Assembly (NCBI RefSeq): GCF_007859075.1
Contig: NZ_VOAK01000027.1
Coordinates: forward strand, 62,001-126,000
Direction of reading: 5' to 3'
Origin: Gemmobacter aquaticus
Lineage (GTDB): Bacteria > Pseudomonadota > Alphaproteobacteria > Rhodobacterales > Rhodobacteraceae
DNA length: 64,000 nucleotides
A program made the translations under genes and the position numbers. The notes under the pieces were generated by a model, which was not told where the DNA came from, made no database searches, and saw nothing but the letters and a program-made list of their open reading frames with translations. This document shows, in pieces, positions 49,975 through 58,671 of the stretch (within the stretch, counting starts at the first letter, position 1; each line of letters starts with the position of its first letter).

Positions 49975-51591
49975 CTACTCCTTTCCGATGGCGCGGGCGG
50001 TGGCGGCTGCAACCGCATCGGCATCGTAATGGTCCCACCGCGCGGCGACATGCTGATCGGGACGGATCAGATAGACCGCGCCTTTCGCCCCACCAAGATA
50101 CCGCGCCGCAAGCTCGGGCGTTGCCTCGAGCGCGAGGCGCGGCACAGTCAGGCCATGCGCCATCACGCTTTCGGGGGCATCAAGGCCGATGGTCAGCAAG
50201 ATGAAGCCCTGACCCAGATGCGACAGGAGCCACCCCTGCCCCACCGGCGCATCCGGGCAGGGTGATCCCGGCCGTGTGCGGGCAGGCATCTCGGGGTGAT
50301 CGGGGCCGTTCAGGGCTGATCTGTCATAGGTGCAGGGCACCGACAGGCGGCCCGAGTTCACGATGGTCCGCGCAAAGGGCAGCGTCTCGGCCAGCGTCAG
50401 CACCGCATTGCGGAACATCTTCGACACCGGGGTCTTGGGCGTGATGAAATCCGTCGCACGGGTCGAGTTCAGGATGTTCTCGTCCGCGCCATGCACCCGC
50501 TCGGCATCATAGCTGTCCAGCAGACTATCGGGGGCAATCCCCTGCACCACCAGCGCAAGCTTCCAGCCAAGGTTGTCGGCGTCCTGCACCCCTGAATTCG
50601 CGCCGCGCGCCCCAAAGGGGCTGACCTGATGCGCCGCATCCCCGGCAAAGAGCACCCGGCCATGGCGGAACTGTGCCATCCTTCGGCACTGGAAGGTGTA
50701 GATCGAGCACCAGTCGAGCTCATAGTCCACATCCGGCCCCAGCATCGCATCGACGCGGGCGCGGATGCGGGCGGGTTCCAGCTCTTTCGCGCGGTCGATG
50801 TTCCAGCCCAGCTGAAAGTCGATGCGCCAGATATCGTCAGGCTGCTTGTGCAGCAGTGCCGAGTCGCCCGATTTGAAATGCGGCTCGAACCAGAACCAGC
50901 GCTCGGTCGGGAAATCGGCCTTCATCTTCACGTCGGCAATCAGGAAGTTGTCCTCGAACACCCGACCGTCGAAGCCAAGGCCGAGCATGTTTCGCAAGGG
51001 GCTGCGCGCACCGTCGCAGGCGATCAGCCAGTCGGCCTCGATCCGGTAGGGACCGTCGGGCGTCATCACCTCCAGCGTCACATGGTCGGCGGCGGGGATC
51101 ACCGCATCGACGCGGTTGCGTCCACGAAGCTCGATCGGGGCGCCTTCGGCCTGCGCGGCGGTGATGGCGTCATGCAGGAACTTTTCGAACCACGGCTGCT
51201 GCAGGTTGATGAAGGCCGGCATCGCATGGCCGCCCTCGGGCAAGAGGTTGAATTCGTAGAGCAGCCTGTCATCGTGAAAGACCTTGCCAAGGTTCCACTG
51301 CACGCCCTTGTCCAGCATGGGGGCAGCCGCCCCCAGACGGTCGCAGATTTCAAGCGTGCGCTTGGCAAAGCACAGCGCCCGGCTGCCCAGCCCCGCGCCT
51401 TCATGGTCATCCAGCAGCACGACCGGCACACCGCGCCTGCCAAGATCAAGCGCCGTGGCCAGACCGATCGGCCCGCCGCCGACCACAATAGCCTTGTGAC
51501 GAACCGGTGCGGTGGCATCCTGATCCGGCGATCGGGCATAGGGGTAGAGGCGGAACGCCAGTGCATAGCGTTCCGGAACCAAGTCCTTCAT
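49975..51591 (-). CDS. FAD-dependent aromatic monooxygenase (PHBH/MhpA/MhaA family)
   Basis: The protein has 538 residues. The FAD-binding GxGxxG is in HKAIVVGGGPIGLATALDLG, the DG motif is in IACDGARSPLRNMLGLG and the GD motif is in VLFAGDAAHQVSPFGARGANSGVQD. These define class A flavoprotein hydroxylases. It likely hydroxylates a phenolic acid using NAD(P)H and O2. Sitting between a DUF2783 gene and the homogentisate pathway, it could be a 3-hydroxyphenylacetate 6-hydroxylase that makes homogentisate; this is inference. The start 51591 has an AGGATCAG-type site and follows the MBL stop by 22 bp. Confidence 0.88.
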   Translation of the reverse strand: MKDLVPERYALAFRLYPYARSPDQDATAPVRHKAIVVGGGPIGLATALDLGRRGVPVVLLDDHEGAGLGSRALCFAKRTLEICDRLGAAAPMLDKGVQWNLGKVFHDDRLLYEFNLLPEGGHAMPAFINLQQPWFEKFLHDAITAAQAEGAPIELRGRNRVDAVIPAADHVTLEVMTPDGPYRIEADWLIACDGARSPLRNMLGLGFDGRVFEDNFLIADVKMKADFPTERWFWFEPHFKSGDSALLHKQPDDIWRIDFQLGWNIDRAKELEPARIRARVDAMLGPDVDYELDWCSIYTFQCRRMAQFRHGRVLFAGDAAHQVSPFGARGANSGVQDADNLGWKLALVVQGIAPDSLLDSYDAERVHGADENILNSTRATDFITPKTPVSKMFRNAVLTLAETLPFARTIVNSGRLSVPCTYDRSALNGPDHPEMPARTRPGSPCPDAPVGQGWLLSHLGQGFILLTIGLDAPESVMAHGLTVPRLALEATPELAARYLGGAKGAVYLIRPDQHVAARWDHYDADAVAAATARAIGKE

Positions 51592-51613
51592 CTGATCCTC
51601 CCTGATCCGGGTT

Positions 51614-52564
51614 TCAGCCCTGCAGCGCCGCCCACATCTCCAGATCGCGGGCGGCGGTCCAGATGCGGGGATGGTGGATGCCGCGCGCCTCGTCATAGGC
51701 ACGCGCGACGTTGAACGGCAGGCAATGCTCATAGATCGCGTAATTCATGAATTTCGGGTCACATTCGGCGCGCGCGGCATCCCATGCCTCACGCAATGAC
51801 CCACCACGCGCGACAATCCGGGCGACGGGGCGATATGTCGACTCGACGAAATCGCGGGTGCGATCCAGCGCCGCGTTAACCGCCTGCCGGCCCACAACCG
51901 CATCCCCCCGCCCCGGCGCGATGGCCGCAAGGTCATAGGCGCGGATGGCCTCAAGCGTAGTGCCCCAATCGGCGAAATGGCCATCGCCGCAATAGCAGGC
52001 CGAATGCGCCTCGACGATATCTCCGGTGAACATGACGTTCTGGTCGGGCACATGGATCACCGCGTCGCCCGCCGTATGGGCGCGACCCAGTTGCAGGATA
52101 TCCACCCGCCGCTTGCCCAGCCAGACCGTCATCTTGCCGTTGAAGGTAGTGGTGGGCCAGGTCAAGCCGGGGATCGATTCATGCCCCTGAAAGAGCCGTG
52201 GAAACCGCTGAAACTCACTGTCCCAATCCTCTTGCCCGCGCTCGACGACCATGTTGCGCGCGGCTTCCGACATGATGACCTGACCCGCGCCAAAGGCCGA
52301 TGCGCCAAGCACGCGGACGGCGTGGTAATGGGTCAGCACGACATGGCTGATCGGCTTGTCCGTCACCTGACGGATGCAGTCGATCACCTTTTGCGCCAGA
52401 CGCGGTGTGGCCTGCGCCTCGACCACCATGACCGAGTCATCCCCGATGATGACGCCAGAGTTGGGATCGCCCTCGGCGGTAAAGGCATAGAGCCCGTCGC
52501 CGATCTGGGTGAAGCTGATGGTTTTTTCCGCAAGATCGCCCTGCGAGGCGAAAGCCTTGGCCAT
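51614..52564 (-). CDS. MBL-fold metallo-hydrolase with altered HxHxDH motif
   Basis: The protein has 316 residues. The fold is clear (GDGLYAFTAEGDPNSGVIIGDDSVMVVEAQAT, then VVLTHYHAVRVLGAS and HVPDQNVMFTGDIVEAH), but the metal motif reads H-Y-H-A-V-R instead of H-x-H-x-D-H, so the Asp ligand and the third His are missing. It may bind one metal or work differently. It belongs to the homogentisate operon, 11 bp downstream of the fumarylacetoacetase gene and 22 bp upstream of the monooxygenase gene. A hydrolytic step on a pathway side-product is possible but unproven. Confidence 0.85.
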   Translation of the reverse strand: MAKAFASQGDLAEKTISFTQIGDGLYAFTAEGDPNSGVIIGDDSVMVVEAQATPRLAQKVIDCIRQVTDKPISHVVLTHYHAVRVLGASAFGAGQVIMSEAARNMVVERGQEDWDSEFQRFPRLFQGHESIPGLTWPTTTFNGKMTVWLGKRRVDILQLGRAHTAGDAVIHVPDQNVMFTGDIVEAHSACYCGDGHFADWGTTLEAIRAYDLAAIAPGRGDAVVGRQAVNAALDRTRDFVESTYRPVARIVARGGSLREAWDAARAECDPKFMNYAIYEHCLPFNVARAYDEARGIHHPRIWTAARDLEMWAALQG

Positions 52565-52575
52565 GTTGCTGTTCC

Positions 52576-53835
52576 TTAGCGTGCGTAGGGATCGGCCAGT
52601 GCGGGGATCACTTTCCCCGCGCAGTCGCCGAAACCGATGGTGAATCCGTCGCCGCGCGCTGCGCCGCGCAGCACGAGCGTGTCATTGTCTTCGATGAAGC
52701 TGCGGGTGCCGCCTGCAATCGCGATGGGCTCTTTCCCGCCCCAGGACATCTCCAGCAGACTGCCGCGACTGTCCTTCGTGGGGCCGGAAATCGTGCCAGA
52801 TCCCAGCAGATCGCCCGTGTTCATCGCACACCCACTTGTGGTGTGATGCGCCAGTTGCTGAGCTGCGGAATAGTACATCTCTGCATAGTTGGTGCGCGCG
52901 ATTACCGTCTCGGTCCCGCCCTCAGGGGTCAGGCCCACCTCGAGCGCGATGTCATAGAGCATGGGGCCAGGCTCCTGCAGATGCGGCAGCAGCGGCACTT
53001 CGCGAGGCGGCGTCGAGGTGCGGAAGGGCTCCAGCGCCGCACGGGTCACGATCCACGGGCTGATGGTCGTGGCCGTCGCCTTGGCCTGGAAGGGGCCGAG
53101 CGGCTGATACTCCCATGCCTGAATGTCGCGCGCCGACCAGTCGTTCAACAGCACATAGCCAAAGATCATCGCATCCGCTTCGGCCACCGTCACCGGCTGG
53201 CCAGACTCGGACGGCAGGCCCACGACGGCCCCCATCTCAAGCTCGATGTCAAATCGGCGGGAGGGCTGAAAGCTGGGCGCCGCCTGATCGGGTGCTTTTA
53301 CCTGACCCCATGGCCGTCGCACCTCGGTGCCCGATACAACAACCGACGACGCCCGCCCGTTATAGCCGATGGGAATATGCAGCCAGTTTGGCGGAAGCGC
53401 GTTTTCAGGCCCGCGGAACATGGTTCCCACGTTGAAGGCGTGATGACGGCCCGCGTAGAAATCTGTGTACTCGCTGACGAGAAACGGCATGTGCAGCGTC
53501 ACCTCGGCCAGCGGCACGAGGAACGGCTCCACCGCCGCGCGGTGGGGCGATCCTTCGGCCAGAAGTTCGATCAGGCGCGCGCGCAGTGCGGCCCAGACCC
53601 CTGGGCCCGCACCCATCACCTCATTCCAGAACGGCACGTCGAGAAGCGGCCCGCCATCAAGGGCGAGGATGCCACCATGCTCAAGCCCCGCCACATCAAG
53701 CACATGGGCCCCGATCGCCACACCGCAAACGGGCTCTTCCGCGCCCAGAGAGAACACGCCGCACGGCAGGTTGTTCAGGGGAAACGGGCAGTCCGCAGCA
53801 TTCGCGCTTTCCACCCAAGACCGCATCAGTCCCAT
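52576..53835 (-). CDS. fahA: Fumarylacetoacetase
   Basis: The protein has 419 residues, the full size of bacterial and animal FAH. The catalytic and metal residues lie in YTDFYAGRHHAFNVGTMFRG (Asp and His), IELEMGAVVGLPSE, LLNDWSARDIQAWEYQPLGPF and LLGSGTISGPTKDSRGSLLE. It cleaves 4-fumarylacetoacetate to fumarate and acetoacetate, the last step of tyrosine/homogentisate breakdown. It follows HmgA by 77 bp in the same operon. AAGGATAG precedes the ATG at 53835. Confidence 0.95.
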   Translation of the reverse strand: MGLMRSWVESANAADCPFPLNNLPCGVFSLGAEEPVCGVAIGAHVLDVAGLEHGGILALDGGPLLDVPFWNEVMGAGPGVWAALRARLIELLAEGSPHRAAVEPFLVPLAEVTLHMPFLVSEYTDFYAGRHHAFNVGTMFRGPENALPPNWLHIPIGYNGRASSVVVSGTEVRRPWGQVKAPDQAAPSFQPSRRFDIELEMGAVVGLPSESGQPVTVAEADAMIFGYVLLNDWSARDIQAWEYQPLGPFQAKATATTISPWIVTRAALEPFRTSTPPREVPLLPHLQEPGPMLYDIALEVGLTPEGGTETVIARTNYAEMYYSAAQQLAHHTTSGCAMNTGDLLGSGTISGPTKDSRGSLLEMSWGGKEPIAIAGGTRSFIEDNDTLVLRGAARGDGFTIGFGDCAGKVIPALADPYAR

Positions 53836-53912
53836 GGACTATCCTTTACTCTGGCTATCGATCTGGCCCAATTACCTCGGGGTGCGGGGGCAAAGCCCCC
53901 ATGTCTGCCGTC

Positions 53913-55268
53913 TCACTTCTCGCCGGGGGTTCCGTCGAACTTCTTGTCGAGGCTGTCCCAGCAGTCGATGTAATCATCCTGCAAGGGCGCCGAGGTAGCG
54001 GCCCATTCCGTCAGGTGCTGCGGGAAGCGTGTCTCGAACATGAAGGACATGGTCTCGTCCAGCTTCTCGGGCTTCAGCTCACCGTTCGAGGCGCCCTCAA
54101 AGGCGTTGCGGTCCGGTCCATGCGGCAACATGCAGTTGTGCAGCGACATGCCACCTGGAACGAACCCCTTGGGCTTGGCGTCATAGATGCCGTAGATGTT
54201 GCCCATCAGCTCGGACATGACATTCTTGTGGTACCACGGCGGGCGGAACGAATGTTCAGCCACCAGCCAGCGTTCCCGGAACAGCACGAAGTCGATGTTC
54301 GCCGTCCCCTCAAGCCCCGAAGGCGCGGTCAGCACGGTAAAGATCGACGGATCGGGGTGGTCAAAGAGGATTGCCCCGACCGGGCTATAGGTCCGCAGAT
54401 CGTATTTCCAGGGCGCGTAGTTGCCGTGCCAGGCAACCACGTCGAGCGGGCTATGCCCGATCCGGGTGCGGTGGAACTGGCCGCACCACTTCATCACGAC
54501 CGAGGACGGCGCATCGCGATCCTCAAAGGCGGCGACCGGGGTCTTGAAGTCGCGCGGGTTGGCCATGCAGTTGGCGCCGATCGGTCCCCGGTTGGGCAGC
54601 GTGAAGGGCACGCCATAGTTTTCGCAGACAAACCCCCGTGCCGGGCCTTCCAGCACCTCGACCCGGTAGACCAGGCCGCGCGGCAGGATCGCAATCTCCT
54701 TGGGCTCAAGATCGATGATCCCAAGCTCGGTGCAAAATCGCAGCCGGCCCTCTTGCGGAACCACAAGGATCTCGCCATCGGCCGAATAGAAGTATTCGTC
54801 CTCCATCGACCGCGTCACAAGGTAAATATGCGAGGCCATGCCGGTCTGGGTGTTCACATCGCCTGCCGTCGTCACCGTGCGCATGCCCGTGATCCAGGTC
54901 AGATCCTCTGCCGCGTGCGGGATCGGGTCCCAGCGATATTGGCCAAGGCTGATCACATCGGGCAGGATATGCGGCGCCGATTTCCACAGCGGCACGTCGA
55001 TCTTTTCAAACCGGGTCGTGTGTTTGACGCTGGGACGGATGCGATAGCACCAGGTGCGTTCGGGATGTGGCTTGGTGAAGGCCGAACCCGATAGCTGTTC
55101 GGCATAGAGCCCATAGGCGCATTTCTGCGGGCTGTTCTGCCCCTGCGGCAGCGCGCCCGGCAGCGCCTCGGTTTCAAAGTCATTGCCGAAGCCCGGCATG
55201 TAGCCCTGATGCGGACCGGTGGTCGAGACCGCGCGGATCATGCCCGCGGGAAGGGTCTGGCTGGTCAT
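53913..55268 (-). CDS. hmgA: Homogentisate 1,2-dioxygenase
   Basis: The protein has 451 residues. Conserved iron-site blocks are [20 protein letters not shown] and [19 protein letters not shown], with [13 protein letters not shown] and [11 protein letters not shown] from the cupin-like core. The enzyme opens the ring of homogentisate to 4-maleylacetoacetate. It starts the minus-strand operon HmgA, FAH, MBL, monooxygenase, DUF2783. A GGAGG site precedes the ATG. The 115 bp upstream, shared with the divergent MaiA gene, contain a MarR-type palindrome. Confidence 0.96.
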   Translation of the reverse strand: MTSQTLPAGMIRAVSTTGPHQGYMPGFGNDFETEALPGALPQGQNSPQKCAYGLYAEQLSGSAFTKPHPERTWCYRIRPSVKHTTRFEKIDVPLWKSAPHILPDVISLGQYRWDPIPHAAEDLTWITGMRTVTTAGDVNTQTGMASHIYLVTRSMEDEYFYSADGEILVVPQEGRLRFCTELGIIDLEPKEIAILPRGLVYRVEVLEGPARGFVCENYGVPFTLPNRGPIGANCMANPRDFKTPVAAFEDRDAPSSVVMKWCGQFHRTRIGHSPLDVVAWHGNYAPWKYDLRTYSPVGAILFDHPDPSIFTVLTAPSGLEGTANIDFVLFRERWLVAEHSFRPPWYHKNVMSELMGNIYGIYDAKPKGFVPGGMSLHNCMLPHGPDRNAFEGASNGELKPEKLDETMSFMFETRFPQHLTEWAATSAPLQDDYIDCWDSLDKKFDGTPGEK

Positions 55269-55319
55269 GGTGTCCTCCTGCGTCGGCCTGAAGCCCCGAT
55301 CGCTTGAGTCGCATTAATA

Positions 55320-55333
55320 GTTGCATATGCAAC
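55320..55333. promoter_or_regulatory. Perfect palindrome GTTGCATATGCAAC, probable MarR operator
   Basis: A 14-bp perfect palindrome, flanked by AT-rich sequence (TTAATA and CAAGTCAA), lies between the divergent HmgA and MaiA genes, 52 bp upstream of HmgA and 51 bp upstream of MaiA. Its symmetry and location fit a MarR-family repressor encoded just downstream of MaiA. Confidence 0.7.
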
Positions 55334-55383
55334 CAAGTCAAGATAAACCTGCATCAGGGTCGCAACTTTGCGAAAGGCAGGCC

Positions 55384-56022
55384 ATGAGCGGATCCATCGT
55401 GCTGCATGACTATTGGCGCTCATCCTCGGCCTATCGGGTCCGGATCGCGCTGAACCTGCTTGGGCTTGGCTATCGGTCGCGCCCGGTCGATCTGGTCGCA
55501 GGTGACCAGCGCGGGGCCGAGAACCTTGCGGCCAATCCCCAAGGCTTGGTGCCGGTGCTGGAGATTGACGGCCAGCGGCTGACGCAATCGCTTGCGATCA
55601 TCGAATATCTTGATGAAACGCGCGCGGCAGGCTTTCTGCCTGATGAGCCGGCCGAACGGGCGCGTGCGCGTGCGCTGGCCCATGCTATCGCGATGGAAAT
55701 TCAGCCCGTCTGCAACCTTCGCGTCGCGCGCCACGCCGTCAGCCTTGGCGGAGCGGCCACGATGGATGGCTGGATGGCCCATTTCATCGCCCTGGGCCTT
55801 GAGGGCGTCGAAGGACTGCTCTTGCAGCGCCCTGCCCTGCCCTTCTGTCATGGCGCGCGGCCCGGCCTTGCCGATATCTGCCTTGTGCCGCAGGTCTATA
55901 ATGCGCGCCGATGGGGCGTCGATCTTTCGGCATTCCCGCGTCTGGCGGCCATTGCCGAACGGGCGGAGGCATTGCCTGCCTTTGCCGCGGCCCACCCGGA
56001 TCGCGTAAAGCCGGACAGGTGA
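55384..56022 (+). CDS. maiA: Maleylacetoacetate isomerase (zeta-class glutathione transferase)
   Basis: The protein has 212 residues. The zeta-GST active-site signature SSSAYRVRIALNLLGL (with the catalytic serine) follows HDYWR near the N-terminus. The N-terminal thioredoxin-like half has NPQGLVPVLEIDGQRLTQSLAIIEYLDE, and the helical C-half ends in LPAFAAAHPDRVK. It converts maleylacetoacetate to fumarylacetoacetate using glutathione, the step between HmgA and FAH. It begins a plus-strand pair with the MarR gene, 51 bp after the palindrome. Confidence 0.95.
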   Translation: MSGSIVLHDYWRSSSAYRVRIALNLLGLGYRSRPVDLVAGDQRGAENLAANPQGLVPVLEIDGQRLTQSLAIIEYLDETRAAGFLPDEPAERARARALAHAIAMEIQPVCNLRVARHAVSLGGAATMDGWMAHFIALGLEGVEGLLLQRPALPFCHGARPGLADICLVPQVYNARRWGVDLSAFPRLAAIAERAEALPAFAAAHPDRVKPDR

Positions 56023-56073
56023 CATCAGGGGGCCTCTGTGGCAGGGTCCGACCGGCGGAAAGGACCGACAGAC

Positions 56074-56538
56074 ATGGACAAGCCCGGCACCCAGGATTTC
56101 GACCTTGAAGGCTTCCTGCCCTACCTGCTCAATCAGGCGGCCGAGGCCACGTCGAAGTCCTTTCACGATACCTACAAGGCCGCCTATGGCATGACGCGCA
56201 CGCAGTGGCGGGTGCTTGCCAACCTCGGCAAGTTCGGCTCGATGACCGCGCGCGACATCTGCACCATCAGCCATATCGAAAAGACCAAGGTCAGCCGCGC
56301 CGTCGCCGCGTTGGAGGCAGAGGGCCTGCTTTCGCGCAGCATCAGCCCGCAGGACCGCAGGGCCGAGATTCTGTGCCTGACCGAGCGCGGCCGCGTGGTC
56401 TTTGCCGATCTCGGCCAGCGCGCCATCGACTATGATCGCAGCCTGCGCGCCAAGATCGGGCCAGAAATCGCGGCGCAGCTGGATGATCTGCTGCGCCGGA
56501 TCATTGCCGAGGGCAACCCCGACGGTGACGAGGATTAG
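56074..56538 (+). CDS. MarR-family transcriptional regulator
   Basis: The protein has 154 residues. It shows the winged helix QWRVLANLGKFGSMTARDICTISHIEKTKVSRAVAALEAEGLLSRSISPQDRRAEILCLTE typical of the family. It follows MaiA by 51 bp and is followed by HPPD on the opposite strand, sharing four bases at the stops. It probably binds the palindrome at 55320-55333 and releases it when an aromatic intermediate such as homogentisate is present; the effector is inferred. Confidence 0.88.
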   Translation: MDKPGTQDFDLEGFLPYLLNQAAEATSKSFHDTYKAAYGMTRTQWRVLANLGKFGSMTARDICTISHIEKTKVSRAVAALEAEGLLSRSISPQDRRAEILCLTERGRVVFADLGQRAIDYDRSLRAKIGPEIAAQLDDLLRRIIAEGNPDGDED

Positions 56539-57632
56539 GACGCCTTCAGGACGCCACGCTCGATCTGGTCTTGCTCGATGCTTTCAAAGAGCGCGCGGAA
56601 GTTGCCCTCTCCGAACCCGTCATCCCCTTTGCGCTGGATGAACTCGAAGAAGATCGGGCCAATCACCGTTTTGGAGAAGATCTGCAGCAGGATGCGGGTC
56701 TCGCCCCCGTCGACGACACCCTCTCCATCGATCAGGATGCCGTGCTTCGCCAGCGCCTCCAGCGGCTCTTCATGGCCAGCCACGCGGGTGCGGGACAGCT
56801 CATAATAGGTCATCGGCGGCTTCGGCATGAACTTGAGCCCGCGATCGGCAATCGCGTCTGTGCTGGCATAGATGTTGTCGCACCCCACGGCGATGTGCTG
56901 GATGCCCTCACCCTTGTAGCGCTTCAGATATTCGACGATCTGCCCGGTTTCGCCCCGATCCTCGTTGATCGGAATACGAATGCGACCGCAAGGCGAGGTC
57001 AGCGCCCGGCTGAAGAGGCCAGTATACTTCCCCTCGATGTCGAAAAAGCGGATCTGACGAAAGTTGAACAGGCGGCTGTAGAAGTCGAACCAGACATCCA
57101 TATTGCCCTTGAAGACATTATGGGTCAGGTGGTCGAGGTAGTGGAAGCCCACGCCTGCCGGTTTGGGGGCAGCGACAAACTCGAACTCGGCCGCATAGGG
57201 GTTGGCGCCCGCGCCGTAGACATCGGTAAAGTAGATGAGCGAGCCGCCGATCCCCACGATCGCCGGCCAGTCGAGCGTCTTGTCGCCGGCCGTATAGGGT
57301 GTCGCACCATTCTTGACCGCGTGATCGAAGGCATGCTGTGCATCGACCACCCGCCATGCCATGGCAGGCGCGCAGGGCCCATGCTCTTCGACAAAGCGGC
57401 GGGCATGGCTGCCGGGCTCATCGGTCAGCACATAGGTGATATCGCCCTGCTGCCACAGCTCAACCGCCTTGGTGCGGTGACGGGCGACACGTTCAAAGCC
57501 CATTCGGGTGAACAGCGCCCGCGCCTCTTCGGGGTTCGGATGGGCAAACTCCACGAACTCGAAACCATCGGTTCCGGCGGGGTTCGCCGGGCTGATCGTG
57601 GCGCGCGGGGCGTCATGCGGAAAGGGTCCCAT
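56535..57632 (-). CDS. hppD: 4-hydroxyphenylpyruvate dioxygenase
   Basis: The protein has 365 residues. The Fe(II) ligands are in YLDHLTHNVFKGNM (first His), EGIQHIAVGCDNIY (second His) and FFEFIQRKGDDGFGEGNF (Glu), a complete HPPD set. The enzyme converts 4-hydroxyphenylpyruvate to homogentisate, the substrate of HmgA. It is on the minus strand and divergent from an Lrp-type regulator. A GGGAGAGACAGG site precedes the ATG at 57632. It overlaps the convergent MarR gene by 4 bp. Confidence 0.96.
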   Translation of the reverse strand: MGPFPHDAPRATISPANPAGTDGFEFVEFAHPNPEEARALFTRMGFERVARHRTKAVELWQQGDITYVLTDEPGSHARRFVEEHGPCAPAMAWRVVDAQHAFDHAVKNGATPYTAGDKTLDWPAIVGIGGSLIYFTDVYGAGANPYAAEFEFVAAPKPAGVGFHYLDHLTHNVFKGNMDVWFDFYSRLFNFRQIRFFDIEGKYTGLFSRALTSPCGRIRIPINEDRGETGQIVEYLKRYKGEGIQHIAVGCDNIYASTDAIADRGLKFMPKPPMTYYELSRTRVAGHEEPLEALAKHGILIDGEGVVDGGETRILLQIFSKTVIGPIFFEFIQRKGDDGFGEGNFRALFESIEQDQIERGVLKAS

Positions 57633-57727
57633 CCTGTCTCTCCCAAAAGGAATGCGGCGAATTCAACTTTCCCATGGGTGGGCTGCCGAAAGGGCGCAAA
57701 ATTTCTCCTATCTTTGCTGCGCCATGC

Positions 57728-57740
57728 GCGTAGACTACGC
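57728..57740. promoter_or_regulatory. Palindrome GCGTAG-A-CTACGC in the HPPD/Lrp promoter region
   Basis: A perfect 6-bp-arm inverted repeat lies 95 bp upstream of HPPD and 30-42 bp upstream of the Lrp start. Lrp/AsnC regulators often bind near such sites. A second short repeat (ATGCG-N7-CGCAT, 57755-57771) overlaps the Lrp start codon. Confidence 0.45.
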
Positions 57741-57769
57741 TAAATCGCCATTTAATGCGGGATTTTCGC

Positions 57770-58225
57770 ATGATCGATTCGACGGATGCCCGTCTGCTGG
57801 CGGAAGTTCAGCGCAAGGCGAACATCACCGCGCAAGAGCTGGGCGAGGCGCTGAACCTCTCGGCCAGTCAGGCCGCGCGCCGCCGCGCGCGACTGGAGGA
57901 TGACGGGGTGATCGCAGGCTACCGTGCCCGGCTGGACCCGGCAAAGCTGGGCCTGACCGTGCAGGCCTTTGTTCAGGTCCAGATGGCCGCCCACAATGCC
58001 GACAACGCGGCGGGCTTTGTTCGCCTGATCGCCACCCTGCCCGAAGTCGTGGGCTGCTGGACCCTGACCGGAGAGGCCGATTACCTGCTGCGGGTCTGGG
58101 TTGCCGATCTGCCCGCGCTGAATGCGCTGATCCATCATCGCCTGTTGCCGCACCCTGCAGTCGCGCGGGTGCAAAGCCAGATCGTCATGGATCAGCCAAA
58201 GGCGGATGCAGGGCTTCCGGTTTGA
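57770..58225 (+). CDS. Lrp/AsnC-family transcriptional regulator
   Basis: The protein has 151 residues. It starts MIDSTDARLLAEVQRKANITAQELGEALNLSASQAARRRARLEDDGVIAGYRARL, the family's N-terminal HTH, and continues with the ligand-binding RAM domain (FVQVQMAAHNADNAAGFVRLIATLPEVVGCWTLTGEADYLLRV). An in-frame ATG at 57755 would add five residues. It is divergent from HPPD and likely responds to an aromatic amino acid such as tyrosine or phenylalanine to activate the pathway. Confidence 0.9.
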   Translation: MIDSTDARLLAEVQRKANITAQELGEALNLSASQAARRRARLEDDGVIAGYRARLDPAKLGLTVQAFVQVQMAAHNADNAAGFVRLIATLPEVVGCWTLTGEADYLLRVWVADLPALNALIHHRLLPHPAVARVQSQIVMDQPKADAGLPV

Positions 58226-58498
58226 TGCGCACTGCAGCGCGAGCCAGTCTGCCAACATAACGCCGCCCTGCTGTTCGGCCCATGACGCGAGATCACCCGG
58301 GTGCATGCTTCGGTCCGTGGTCGGCTCCTGGGCCGCCACAAGTCCGGACCACGGCATCACCTGAACCGCGTCCCTGGGGCGACCTCATGGGCCTGCAATC
58401 CGGTCGACGACAGGTCGGAACTCCAAGCTACAGGCCGCATCGGGCGTCTGAATGTCGGCTCGAAAGTCGACATCATCAACCCACATTCGATACAGGAT
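58226..58498. other. Gene-free stretch upstream of the IS3 remnant
   Basis: No reading frame here looks like a real gene, and codon use is not coherent across it. The sequence is a mix of short GC-rich fragments. I see no inverted terminal repeats or target duplication. It is probably decayed mobile-element or intergenic DNA. Confidence 0.4.
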
Positions 58499-58671
58499 CA
58501 CTGCGAGGCATCTGCCTGAATCCTTACAGGTTCATGACCCTTGCTGATGCGGCAGAGAAGCTGGAGGCTTGGCGCAGATACCACAATGAGGAACGGCCAC
58601 ACGGCGCGATTGGCCAATAGTTCCCGATCATGCTGACGAAATCGGGGGGCGTCACCAGCCCGTCACCCTGA
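58499..58671 (+). pseudogene. C-terminal remnant of an IS3-family transposase (OrfB, integrase-core)
   Basis: The frame contains FMTLADAAEKLEAWRRYHNEERPHGAIGQ, the hallmark end of IS3-family OrfB proteins. A TAG stop interrupts it at 58618-58620, and the same frame continues FPIMLTKSGGVTSPSP to a stop at 58669-58671, matching the usual GxxPPxxLxxPGGVTSPSP end of this family. Only the last 50 or so codons survive, so the element is dead. The rest of the transposase and the left end are absent from the window. Confidence 0.8.
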
